A stretch of 54,388 nucleotides of DNA from Phycisphaerae bacterium (lineage in GTDB: Bacteria > Planctomycetota > Phycisphaerae > Phycisphaerales > UBA1924). A program made the translations under genes and the position numbers. How positions within the stretch are numbered: the first letter of the stretch is position 1; each line of letters opens with the position of its first letter. Positions 47,299 to 54,388 of this stretch are shown here, piece by piece. The stretch is taken from positions 1 through 54,388 of the forward strand of contig VGXM01000019.1 in the NCBI GenBank assembly GCA_016873295.1. Direction: 5' to 3'. The notes under the pieces are model-generated. The model made no database searches and was not told the origin of the DNA. It worked only from the letters and a program-made list of their open reading frames with translations.

Positions 47299-48156
47299 TC
47301 ACTTCTTCTGGCCGAAGCGCCTGCTGACGCGTCGGCGGATGATCAGCTTGGTGGAGTGCTTCTTGCGGTCGCGGGTCCCGCCGCCCTTGGCCAGCACGCC
47401 CGTCGGCCCGCAGGGCGGGCGGTTGCCCTTGCTGCGCCCCGAGCCCCCGCCCAGCGGGTGGGCGTGGTGGCTCTTGGCCATGCCGCGCGTGATGGGGCGG
47501 ATGCCCAGCTTGCGGGACATGCCCGCCTTGCCCAGGCGACGCAGGCGGTGGTCGGGGTTGGACACCTGCCCGATCGTCGCGCGGCAGCTGATGTGAACCT
47601 TGCGGGTCTCGCCCGATGGCAGCACCAGCGTCGCGTACTGCTCCTCCTTGTTGGAAAGGCGGGCGTAGGTCCCGGCGGAGCGGCACATCTGGGCCCCGCG
47701 ACCGGGGATCAGCTCGACGCAGTGCACGCTCAGCCCCGTGGGGATGTGGGCCAGGGGCATGCAGTTGCCCGGCGTGGGCTCGACCGGCCCGTCGCCCGAC
47801 GCGATGATCTTGGTGCCGTCGGTCACGCCCTGGGGGCAGGGGATGTAGCGCTTCACGCCGTCGGCGTACCGCACCAGGGCGATGAAGCACGAGCGGTTGG
47901 GGTCGTACTCGACGCCGACGACGGTGCCCTCGATGCCGTTGCGGTCGTTGCGGCGGAAGTCGATCTTGCGGTAGAGCTGCTTCACCCCGCCGCCGATGCC
48001 GCGCATCGTGATGAAGCCCTGGTTGTTCCGCCCGCCCGTCTTCTTCTTGGGCGCCAGGAGCGAGCGCTCCGGGCTGTTCTTGGTGACCTCCGCGAACGCG
48101 TTCACCGAGGCGTTGCGGCGCCCGGCGCTGGTCGGCTTGTAGATGCGGATCGGCAT
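47299..48156 (-). CDS. rplB: 50S ribosomal protein uL2
   Basis: 285 residues: [20 protein letters not shown], then [60 protein letters not shown], and [20 protein letters not shown] near the end. The histidine of the AHP segment corresponds to the residue linked to peptidyl transferase function; the second histidine usually found two residues later is leucine. Order and spacing in the operon are standard. Confidence 0.97.
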   Translation of the reverse strand: MPIRIYKPTSAGRRNASVNAFAEVTKNSPERSLLAPKKKTGGRNNQGFITMRGIGGGVKQLYRKIDFRRNDRNGIEGTVVGVEYDPNRSCFIALVRYADGVKRYIPCPQGVTDGTKIIASGDGPVEPTPGNCMPLAHIPTGLSVHCVELIPGRGAQMCRSAGTYARLSNKEEQYATLVLPSGETRKVHISCRATIGQVSNPDHRLRRLGKAGMSRKLGIRPITRGMAKSHHAHPLGGGSGRSKGNRPPCGPTGVLAKGGGTRDRKKHSTKLIIRRRVSRRFGQKK

Positions 48157-48175
48157 GACGCTCCCTTCCTGCCCC

Positions 48176-48478
48176 TCAGAACAACTCGATCCGATCGCCT
48201 TCCTTCAGACGGACGATCGCCTTCTTCACGTCGGACATCTTCACTTCGCCGTACTTCAGGCGCCGGTACCGCCCCTTGTCGGTCTGCGTGTTCACGCTCA
48301 CGACCTTGACGGAGTAGATCTTCTCGACCGCGTCCTTGATCTCGTCCTTGGACGCCCGCCCGTCCACCGCGAAGGTGTACTGCCCCAGCTCGTTCATCCG
48401 GAACGTGCTCTTCTCGGTCAGGACCGGCCTCTTCAGGACCTGCGTCGCGTCCAGGCCCGTGCTGCGGCTGCTGCTCAT
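48176..48478 (-). CDS. rplW: 50S ribosomal protein uL23
   Basis: 100 residues: VLKRPVLTEKSTFRMNELGQ, YTFAVDGRASKDEIKDAVEK, IYSVKVVSVNTQTDKGRYRR. This is the uL23 fold at the peptide exit where trigger factor and SRP dock. The ATG overlaps the rplD stop codon by 4 bp (ATGA). Confidence 0.96.
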   Translation of the reverse strand: MSSSRSTGLDATQVLKRPVLTEKSTFRMNELGQYTFAVDGRASKDEIKDAVEKIYSVKVVSVNTQTDKGRYRRLKYGEVKMSDVKKAIVRLKEGDRIELF

Positions 48479-49266
48479 CGCCCGGCCTCCTCGCTCTTGG
48501 CCGACTCCCTCGCCCCGCCCGCCGGCTTGACCGCCGACTTCTTCGCGGGCTTCTTCGTCTCCGCGGCCGGCGCCTCGGCGACGTCCGACATGCGCCCCAT
48601 GGGCGCCACCTTGGCGATCTTGCCCGTCTGCGACGTCGGGCCGTTCAGCCAGCCCTCGAGCTGGTCCCGCTCGATCACCAGCACCTTGTGGTTGAGCATG
48701 TCGAAGCAGTTGAGGCTGTCGGCGCGGCAGAGCGTGACCGTGCCGAGGTTCCGCCCCGACCGCCGCGTCGTCAGGCTCCGCACGGGGTCGCCCGCCAGCG
48801 CCACCAGGGCCGTGCCGTCCGCCTTCACCGCCGAGAGGAACCCGCGGAAGGCCCGCGTGCCCGGCTCCTTGAACTCGATGCGGTCGATCACGCGCACCTC
48901 GTCATCAACGAGCTTGGCCAGCAGCGCGTTGCGGTTGGCCTTGCGGGCCATCTTCTTGGGGAGGGCCTGGCGGAAGTCCTCGCGCGTGCGCTTCTTCGAG
49001 TGCCCGTGCCCGCCGCCCTTGAAGAGGTTGACCTTGCGGTCGCCGTGCCGGGCGTTGCCCGTGCCCTTCTGCTTGTAGATCTTCTTGGTCGAGCCCTCGA
49101 CCTCGTGCCGGTTCTTGGTCTTGCTGGAGCCCTGGCGACGCCCGGCGTGGTACTTGACGTACGCCTGCTTCAGGAGCGCCGCGTTGATCTCACCGCCCAG
49201 CGCCTCGCGGTCGATCACCATCGTGCCGACCGGATCGCCCTGCATGTTGTAGACCTTGACGTCCAT
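48475..49266 (-). CDS. rplD: 50S ribosomal protein uL4 with C-terminal tail
   Basis: 263 residues: the start MDVKVYNMQGDPVGTMVIDR, the exit-tunnel loop STKKIYKQKGTGNARHGDRK, GGGHGHSKKRTREDFRQALP, and VRVIDRIEFKEPGTRAFRGF are typical. From about residue 215 an alanine-, lysine- and proline-rich tail (AEAPAAETKKPAKKSAVKPA) extends the protein. In E. coli this protein represses the S10 operon. A 263-bp gap separates it from rplC upstream, unusually long for this operon. Confidence 0.96.
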   Translation of the reverse strand: MDVKVYNMQGDPVGTMVIDREALGGEINAALLKQAYVKYHAGRRQGSSKTKNRHEVEGSTKKIYKQKGTGNARHGDRKVNLFKGGGHGHSKKRTREDFRQALPKKMARKANRNALLAKLVDDEVRVIDRIEFKEPGTRAFRGFLSAVKADGTALVALAGDPVRSLTTRRSGRNLGTVTLCRADSLNCFDMLNHKVLVIERDQLEGWLNGPTSQTGKIAKVAPMGRMSDVAEAPAAETKKPAKKSAVKPAGGARESAKSEEAGR

Positions 49267-49529
49267 GGCTTGTTCCTGCGAGCGTGAGTCCCGGCGGGAG
49301 CGTTGAGGCGAGTCCGGCGCGCCGGGCTGGCCCTCCCCGGCGTCCTTCCGCGGCTTGTCGCCGTCCGGCGGTTTCTCGGGGCCCGGCGGTCACCCGCCCA
49401 GATTCCCCTCCGACCTTCCGGACCCGCGGGCGGCTCGTCGGCCGCCGGCGGTGCGAAGCGTCCTTCCTCGCGTCCAGGCTCCCTTCTGTTCCTGCTCCGA
49501 CCCTTCAACACCGAAGGTCGCGGCCGGGG

Positions 49530-50219
49530 TCACTCCCCCTTGCCCGCGACCTTCTTCTGCTTGCTCTTGTTCAACCGGACCGCCGGACGGACCATCACCA
49601 TGCCGTTGTTGGCGCCGGGGACGGCCCCTTTCACCAGCAGCAGGTTCCGGTCCGCGTCGATCCGCACCACGTCCACCGACCGGATCGTGACCCGCTCGTC
49701 GCCCAGGTGCCCCGCCATGCGCTTGCCCTTGGCCAGCCCGCCGCCGAAGCCGCGGTTGGAGCACAGCGAGCCGATGGAGCCCGGCGAGCGGTGCTTGCGC
49801 TCCGTGCCGTGCGAGGCGTACTGCCCCTTGAAGCCCCAGCGCTTCATGACCCCGGCGAAGCCCTTGCCCTTGCTCGTGCCCGTCACGTCGACGTACTTCT
49901 GCCCCTCGAGCTCCTTGACCGTCAGCACCTGCCCGAGCGTGTACCCGGACTCCTGCCCGGCCTCGACGCGGAACTCGCGGTGGAAGCGCTTGGGGGTCGT
50001 GCCGGCCTTGGCGTCGTGCCCGATCACCGGGATCGTGCTCCGGCGCGGCTTGACGTCGTCGAACCCGACCTGCACCCCCGCGTACCCGTCCTTCTCGGCG
50101 GACTTGACCTGCGTCACGGTGCAGGGCCCCAGCGCGATGACCGTCACGGGCGTGAGCACACCGCCCTCGGTGTACACCCGGGTCATGCCCACTTTCCTGC
50201 CCAGCAACGTCATGCCCAT
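49530..50219 (-). CDS. rplC: 50S ribosomal protein uL3
   Basis: 229 residues from MGMTLLGRKVGMTRVYTEGG (the ATG two codons later is also possible). It continues VTVIALGPCTVTQVKSAEKD, VDVTGTSKGKGFAGVMKRWG, and HRSPGSIGSLCSNRGFGGGL with the KGKRMAGHLGDERVTIRSVD stretch. uL3 reaches into the peptidyl transferase region. The methylated-glutamine motif is not fully kept (the usual GSIGQ reads GSIGS). Confidence 0.96.
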   Translation of the reverse strand: MGMTLLGRKVGMTRVYTEGGVLTPVTVIALGPCTVTQVKSAEKDGYAGVQVGFDDVKPRRSTIPVIGHDAKAGTTPKRFHREFRVEAGQESGYTLGQVLTVKELEGQKYVDVTGTSKGKGFAGVMKRWGFKGQYASHGTERKHRSPGSIGSLCSNRGFGGGLAKGKRMAGHLGDERVTIRSVDVVRIDADRNLLLVKGAVPGANNGMVMVRPAVRLNKSKQKKVAGKGE

Positions 50220-50315
50220 GGCCGTCCTCGCTGGCTCCGTCTCGTTCTCGCGGGCCCGCCCGCGTCGTTCACCCAGACACACCGGGCCGGCTCACCCAGG
50301 AGACCGGCCCGTTCC

Positions 50316-50624
50316 TCACGCCTTGATCTTCACGAACACCCCCGCCGGGACCACGAGGCGGTTGAGCGCCTCCACCGTCCGGGCGTTGGGCTCGTAGATG
50401 TCGATGATCCGCTTGTGCGTGCGGATCTCGAACTGCTCGCGGCTCTTCTTGTCGATGAACGGCGAACGCAGCACCGTGTACCGCTCCACGCGCGTCGGCA
50501 GCGGCACGGGCCCGCTCACCTTCGCGTTGGTGCGCTTGGCGTGCTCCACGATCTCCTTGGCCGAGGAGTCCAGGGCCAGGTGGTCGTAGGCCTCCATCCG
50601 GATTCGAATGCGGTTGGCGGTCAT
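50316..50624 (-). CDS. rpsJ: 30S ribosomal protein uS10
   Basis: 102 residues: [80 protein letters not shown]. It is the first gene of the S10 cluster; besides its ribosomal role uS10 acts as NusE in antitermination. The genes for uS12, uS7, EF-G and EF-Tu that often precede it are not here. It has its own promoter about 210 bp upstream. Confidence 0.97.
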   Translation of the reverse strand: MTANRIRIRMEAYDHLALDSSAKEIVEHAKRTNAKVSGPVPLPTRVERYTVLRSPFIDKKSREQFEIRTHKRIIDIYEPNARTVEALNRLVVPAGVFVKIKA

Positions 50625-50833
50625 CGGTCCGACTCAATCCGGGGCCCACGCCCCAACACAGACCCTTCGCCGAGCGGAACGCCCGCCCGGCCACCCTCCC
50701 CAGAGCGCCGACGGAACCTCCGGGGCTCGAACGCCAAGCCCCGAACCGGAACCTGCTTCCGTGGGAGAATGCAGACTTGCCGCGGGAGATCCTCCCCCGC
50801 GACCCGCGACGAGAACCCCGCCGCAAGCCGACA
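50625..50833 (-). promoter_or_regulatory. Structured leader of the S10 operon
   Basis: The predicted 200-nt leader between the promoter and rpsJ can fold several hairpins. One is CGCGGG/CCCGCG around a 9-nt loop at about 50795-50815. Another has CGGGGCT/AGCCCCG arms at about 50722-50746. In E. coli uL4 binds the S10 leader; whether that applies here is unknown. Together with the region up to 50999 this interval of 375 bp contains no gene. Confidence 0.4.
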
Positions 50834-50861
50834 AGGATAGACCACCCCACGCCCCAGTCAA
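50834..50861 (-). promoter_or_regulatory. Sigma-70-like promoter of the S10 operon
   Basis: Read on the minus strand, TTGACT (50861-50856) and TATCCT (50839-50834) are separated by 16 nt. Transcription would begin about 200 nt before rpsJ. It is the only good promoter seen for the 20-gene ribosomal cluster. Confidence 0.65.
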
Positions 50862-50999
50862 TCCGCCCGGGGACCGATCCCCTCCGTCCAGGGTGCGGAG
50901 CCAATCCTCGAATCCCCCGGCGAGCGCTGGTCGATCCTTCTTACCACGACCCCGACGCGACTAACCTCTCCAGTCCGATCGCAGACCCCAGAGCCCGCC

Positions 51000-52472
51000 A
51001 TGACCACCCGCCTCCCCATGCCGAACACAATCCGATCGTTCCCCTGGCTCGCGGGGATGGTGCTCGCGATCTCGCCCCAGGCGCTCGCGGGCCAGCCCTC
51101 GGGCAAGCCCACCACCCCGCCGGGCACCGTGGTGTTCGAGAAGAAGCCCTTCCGCATGGAGACGGTGGGGCTGACGATGCAGGTCCCCGAGGGGGCGAGC
51201 GTCGACACGACCAGCGTCGGTTCGTCGTCGACGACCCGGATCGTGCCCGCCGACGGCCTCTGGGTGATGAACATCCAGACGCCGCGCACCACCAACGAAT
51301 CGCTGACCACCGTCCAGGTCATGGACGACCTCTCCGACAAGATCCTGCGGCTGATGGGGGAGGTGCTGGACCCCAACGGCAAGCTGATCGGGTTGACCGG
51401 GCGCGTCTTCGAGCGCACCGAGAGCCTCCGCATCAACGACCGCGACGCGTCACGGTTCTACGCGGACCTGACCCCGGCGAGCACGGGCGTGCCGGTCGTC
51501 AACGCCTACACCGTCTTCAAGCTCTCCGAGAGCCAGTTCGTCACCTTCGAGCTGCTCGTGCCCAAGGGCGAGTTCGACAAGGCCCGCGCCGTCTACGAAA
51601 CGCTCGTCGCGACCGTCCGCTTCGAGGACACCGACGCCATCGCCATGAGCCGCCAGGCCGCCGTCAACAGCGGGCTGGCCTTGTTCCAGGCGCTGACGCC
51701 CGAGGTGATCGACGAGCTGATCAAGGCCCAGCCGGAGCGCTGGGACCGGCTGTACCGCCCGGCGTCCACGGGCGTGGACGCCGACGCCGAGGAGGTCGCC
51801 TACCGCCGCACCCGCTTCTCCCGAGGCAAGCGGGGCGAACTGGACCCGCTCAAGCCCGCCGCCCAGTACAGCGCCACGGACCGCGCCGAGGGCTACCTCG
51901 TCCGCATCGACTCGCGGTACCTGCAGAAGCCCGGAACGGTGGACCAGACCATCGGCGACACCATGGGCCTCTTCTGGGTCTCGCCCGACCGCGCCGACGA
52001 GGCCTGGATCGTCCGCCAGACCCTCAAGCAGGGCGCGAGCGCCGGCACGTTCGTCGAGACCGGCGTCCGCAAGGACAAGGTGCTGACCGTGACGGTCCAC
52101 GGCGAGGGGATCCAGGACAAGGCCCTCCGCCCCCTCATCGAGGGCGAGGGGTACGTCTCGCGGGTCGAGTTCTTCCTCCTGCCGTCGCTCCTGGTGCACG
52201 CCAGGACCCCCGCCGACTTCGGGTTCTACTGCTTCCAGTCGGAGAGCTCGCGCGTCCGCCTGCGCCGCGACACGCTCGCCGAGGACCCCGAGCGCCCGGG
52301 CGCCTGGATCCTGACCACCCGCCAGCACGAGGACGCCGACCCGCAGATCAGCCGCTACGACGACAAGGGCCGCTTCCGCTCCTCCACCCTCCCCGACGGC
52401 GCCGTCTGGGAGCCCATCGAGTTCGCCCGCCTCGTCCAGCTCTGGCGCCGCAAGAATCTGCCGATGGACTGA
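51000..52472 (+). CDS. Secreted protein of unknown function
   Basis: This 490-residue exported protein has a signal peptide (start MTTRLPMPNT, hydrophobic stretch to QALAGQPSG). The first half contains ETVGLTMQVPEGASVDTTSV and GLWVMNIQTPRTTNESLTTV, then VFKLSESQFVTFELLVPKG, similar to proteins that carry a PsbP-like or stress-type beta domain. The second half, with GEGYVSRVEFFLLPSLLVHA and GFYCFQSESSRVRLRRDTLA, reads like a lipocalin-type barrel. I recognise no family with confidence. It is divergent from the S10 operon and followed by the M28 peptidase gene in the same direction. Confidence 0.75.
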   Translation: MTTRLPMPNTIRSFPWLAGMVLAISPQALAGQPSGKPTTPPGTVVFEKKPFRMETVGLTMQVPEGASVDTTSVGSSSTTRIVPADGLWVMNIQTPRTTNESLTTVQVMDDLSDKILRLMGEVLDPNGKLIGLTGRVFERTESLRINDRDASRFYADLTPASTGVPVVNAYTVFKLSESQFVTFELLVPKGEFDKARAVYETLVATVRFEDTDAIAMSRQAAVNSGLALFQALTPEVIDELIKAQPERWDRLYRPASTGVDADAEEVAYRRTRFSRGKRGELDPLKPAAQYSATDRAEGYLVRIDSRYLQKPGTVDQTIGDTMGLFWVSPDRADEAWIVRQTLKQGASAGTFVETGVRKDKVLTVTVHGEGIQDKALRPLIEGEGYVSRVEFFLLPSLLVHARTPADFGFYCFQSESSRVRLRRDTLAEDPERPGAWILTTRQHEDADPQISRYDDKGRFRSSTLPDGAVWEPIEFARLVQLWRRKNLPMD

Positions 52473-52583
52473 CGCCCGCCGCCCCGGATCGTCCTTCCCT
52501 CCGCGGGGCCGATCGGGTATCGTGGTGCCTTGCCCCCGTGGCCGGACGCGGCGGCCCGCGGGCCCGTTCGAGGAGTCGCCATC

Positions 52584-54388
52584 GTGAACCCCAGACCGGA
52601 TCGTCTCGTCGCCCCCTTGGCGGGCGTGTGCGTGCTGTCCCTGCTCCTGGCCGCCGGCGCCTCCGCCCGGCCCGCCCCCGCCGGCACGGACACGCCGGCG
52701 ACCCACGACACCGTCGAGGTCGTCGCCGGACGCACCGACGGCTCGCTGGCCATCGCCGGGACCCGGGACATCGCCCCCAGGAGCGAGTGGTGGGCCCTGG
52801 TCGGGAACGAGCGGCAGGCACCCCCGGACATCGCCATGGGCGACGAGGACGTCATCCGCCAGATCATCGACGAAGGCAAGTTCAACAACCACGTGATGAC
52901 GCACCTGCGCCACCTGAGCGAGGGCGTCGGCCCGCGGCTCACGGGCTCCACCCGCCAGCAGCGGTTCGCCGAGTGGGCCCGGGACCAGTTCATCTCCTGG
53001 GGCCTCGACGCCCGCCTCGACCAGTGGGGCGACATCGGGCTCCGCTTCGACCGCGGGCCCAGCTCGGGCAAGGTGTTCGCCGGTCGCCCCGCCCGCGGCG
53101 AGGGCGGCATGACCGTCACCGAGTACGACCACGCCCGCGACATGGTCATCACCACCCTCGCCTGGGGCAAGGGCACCGACGGCCCCACGCGCGGGCACGT
53201 CGTCCGCGAGCCCACCACCGAGGAAGAGTGGGCCGCCGTCAAGGACGACCTCAAGGGCGCCTGGGTCCTCCTGCGCCCTTCGCCCATCCAGGGCCAGCGG
53301 GGCGTGCGCAACCTCACGGGCGAGCGCACGCGCCAGCGGGCCGAGGCCCGAAAGCGCCAGGCCGACGAGCCCAAGCCCCTCGACGAACTGCCCATCCGCG
53401 AGCGGATGCTCTACGCCGGGGCCCACGGCTTCATCACCGCCTCGCGCGACGGGCGCGACCGCGTCTGGACCGGCTCGGCCCCCGGCTGGCGCGACCTCAC
53501 CCTCGGCACCATCTCCCAGGACGCCGAGGTCATCGTCCGCCAGTCCGACTACGACTTCATCAACTCCAGGCTCGCCGACCACGAGCCCATCCAGGTCGAG
53601 TTCGACCTCCAGAACACCTTCTCCGCCGGCCCCGACGGCGGACGCGTGCCCGTCTACAACGTCATCGCCGACCTCAAGGGCTCCGAGAAGCCCGACGAGT
53701 ACGTCATCGTCTCAGGCCACATGGATTCCTGGGACGGCCCGGGCTCCATGGGCACCACCGACAACGGCACGGGCTCGGCGGTGACGCTCGAAGCCGCCCG
53801 CATCCTCGCCGCCGCGGGCGTCAGGCCCAGGCGCACCATCCGCTTCATCCTCTGGTCGGGGGAGGAGCAGGGCCTGCTCGGCTCACGCGGATACGTCCGC
53901 GACCACAAGGACACCCTCGACAAGACCTCGGCGATGCTCAACGACGACGGCGGGACCAACTACCAGGGCGGCATCCCCTGCACCGACGCCATGGTCCCCA
54001 TCTTCGCCGCCGCCACCGCACCCACGAGCACCGCCTTCCCCGAACTCCCCGTCCGCGTCCGCGCCACGGGCGAGCGCATCCGCGCCACCGGCAGCAGCGA
54101 CCACGCCTCCTTCCTGGCGGTCGGCGTGCCCGGGTTCTACTGGGACGAGATCGGGCGGGCCGACTACGGCTGGGGCTGGCACACCCAGCACGACCGCATC
54201 GACCTGGCCATCCCCGAATACCTCATCCAGTCGTCCACCAACTCCGCCATCGTTTCCTACAACCTCGCCAGCCTGGCCGACATGCTGCCCCGCCCCCCCG
54301 CCCCCAGCGAGGACGAGCGGCCCCAGGGCCGACCGCGCCGCGAAGGCGAAGCCCCGCCGGCTCAGCCCCCCGCGACCCCCGCCACACC
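52584..54388 (+). CDS. Exported M28-family zinc aminopeptidase (C terminus beyond window)
   Basis: At least 601 residues, starting at a GTG (52584) with AGGAG eight bases upstream. The signal peptide includes VCVLSLLLAAGASA. After about 330 residues with a protease-associated-type insert, the M28 zinc centre appears: IVSGHMDSWDGPGSMGTTDN, LWSGEEQGLLGSRGY and LNDDGG, ending with HTQHDRIDLAIPEY. These give the two zinc ions' histidine, aspartate and glutamate ligands. Such enzymes release amino acids from peptides outside the cytoplasm. The last residues in the window are proline-rich. The stop codon is not reached, so the extent of the C-terminal tail is unknown. Confidence 0.92.
   Translation, partial: MNPRPDRLVAPLAGVCVLSLLLAAGASARPAPAGTDTPATHDTVEVVAGRTDGSLAIAGTRDIAPRSEWWALVGNERQAPPDIAMGDEDVIRQIIDEGKFNNHVMTHLRHLSEGVGPRLTGSTRQQRFAEWARDQFISWGLDARLDQWGDIGLRFDRGPSSGKVFAGRPARGEGGMTVTEYDHARDMVITTLAWGKGTDGPTRGHVVREPTTEEEWAAVKDDLKGAWVLLRPSPIQGQRGVRNLTGERTRQRAEARKRQADEPKPLDELPIRERMLYAGAHGFITASRDGRDRVWTGSAPGWRDLTLGTISQDAEVIVRQSDYDFINSRLADHEPIQVEFDLQNTFSAGPDGGRVPVYNVIADLKGSEKPDEYVIVSGHMDSWDGPGSMGTTDNGTGSAVTLEAARILAAAGVRPRRTIRFILWSGEEQGLLGSRGYVRDHKDTLDKTSAMLNDDGGTNYQGGIPCTDAMVPIFAAATAPTSTAFPELPVRVRATGERIRATGSSDHASFLAVGVPGFYWDEIGRADYGWGWHTQHDRIDLAIPEYLIQSSTNSAIVSYNLASLADMLPRPPAPSEDERPQGRPRREGEAPPAQPPATPAT

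Noticed and set aside
49215..49511. Possible small gene in the rplC-rplD gap on the minus strand
   Set aside because: The frame is arginine- and proline-rich, overlaps the rplD start and has no recognisable motif or ribosome binding site.

Overview
The window looks like a chromosomal segment of a high-GC member of the Planctomycetota, most likely class Phycisphaerae. This is inferred from a secreted protein with a C-terminal GC-type dockerin repeat (380-1420), a pseudopilin with the planctomycete H-X9-DG C-terminal motif (1581-2540), DUF1573, DinB, GH3 and NRDE family proteins, and an S10-spc ribosomal cluster whose proteins carry long low-complexity tails. I could run no searches, so family calls rest on motifs and remembered family sequences.

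Layout. 1-5.1 kb: a possible edge-truncated sigma factor fragment, the dockerin protein and a divergent pseudopilin, a Gfo/Idh-like protein, RNase P RNA (rnpB) with terminator, and a 567-bp IS5-type deletion derivative. 5.1-9 kb, minus strand: ABC ATPase, STAS protein and gyrA. 9-12.9 kb: two secreted proteins of unknown role, a tRNA-Cys with an unusually long variable arm, and a block of palindromic repeats. 12.9-21 kb, minus strand: nuoH, NRDE protein, DinB protein, GH3 protein, alpha/beta hydrolase and a LolCDE-like exporter. 21.2-28.7 kb: dus, a dockerin remnant with more palindromes, glutamate dehydrogenase, an ECF sigma/anti-sigma-like pair, a DUF1573-rhodanese-MauE operon, and rpsR.

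28.7-37.2 kb: free methionine sulfoxide reductase, then the most interesting locus, a five-gene operon behind a near-consensus promoter. It encodes a lipoprotein fusing a diheme cytochrome c to an ethylbenzene-dehydrogenase-gamma-like heme b domain (NxrC-like), a Tat-exported 1165-residue molybdopterin subunit closely resembling NxrA of Nitrospira and anammox bacteria, a small unknown protein, an NxrB-like iron-sulfur subunit, and a TorD-type chaperone. Together they predict a periplasmic nitrite oxidoreductase/nitrate reductase passing electrons between nitrite and the respiratory chain, in a lineage not generally regarded as nitrite oxidising.

37.2-38.4 kb: about 1.2 kb without a convincing gene, holding a five-unit tandem array of palindromes that ends exactly at the 3' half of a tRNA-Gly(UCC). 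38.4-50.6 kb, minus strand: rpsJ-rplC-rplD-rplW-rplB-rpsS-rplV-rpsC-rplP-rpmC-rpsQ-rplN-rplX-rplE-rpsN-rpsH-rplF-rplR-rpsE-rplO-secY, with no rpmD and with uL22 fused to an N-terminal helix-turn-helix-like domain. 51-54.4 kb: a secreted protein of unknown role and an edge-truncated M28 peptidase.

Three palindrome clusters (12.3-12.85, 22.4-23.0 and 37.7-38.3 kb) share the bracket GTGCCACG...CGTGGCAC. They lie at gene 3' ends and are almost free of stop codons in every frame, which suggests a modular mobile or structural repeat family.
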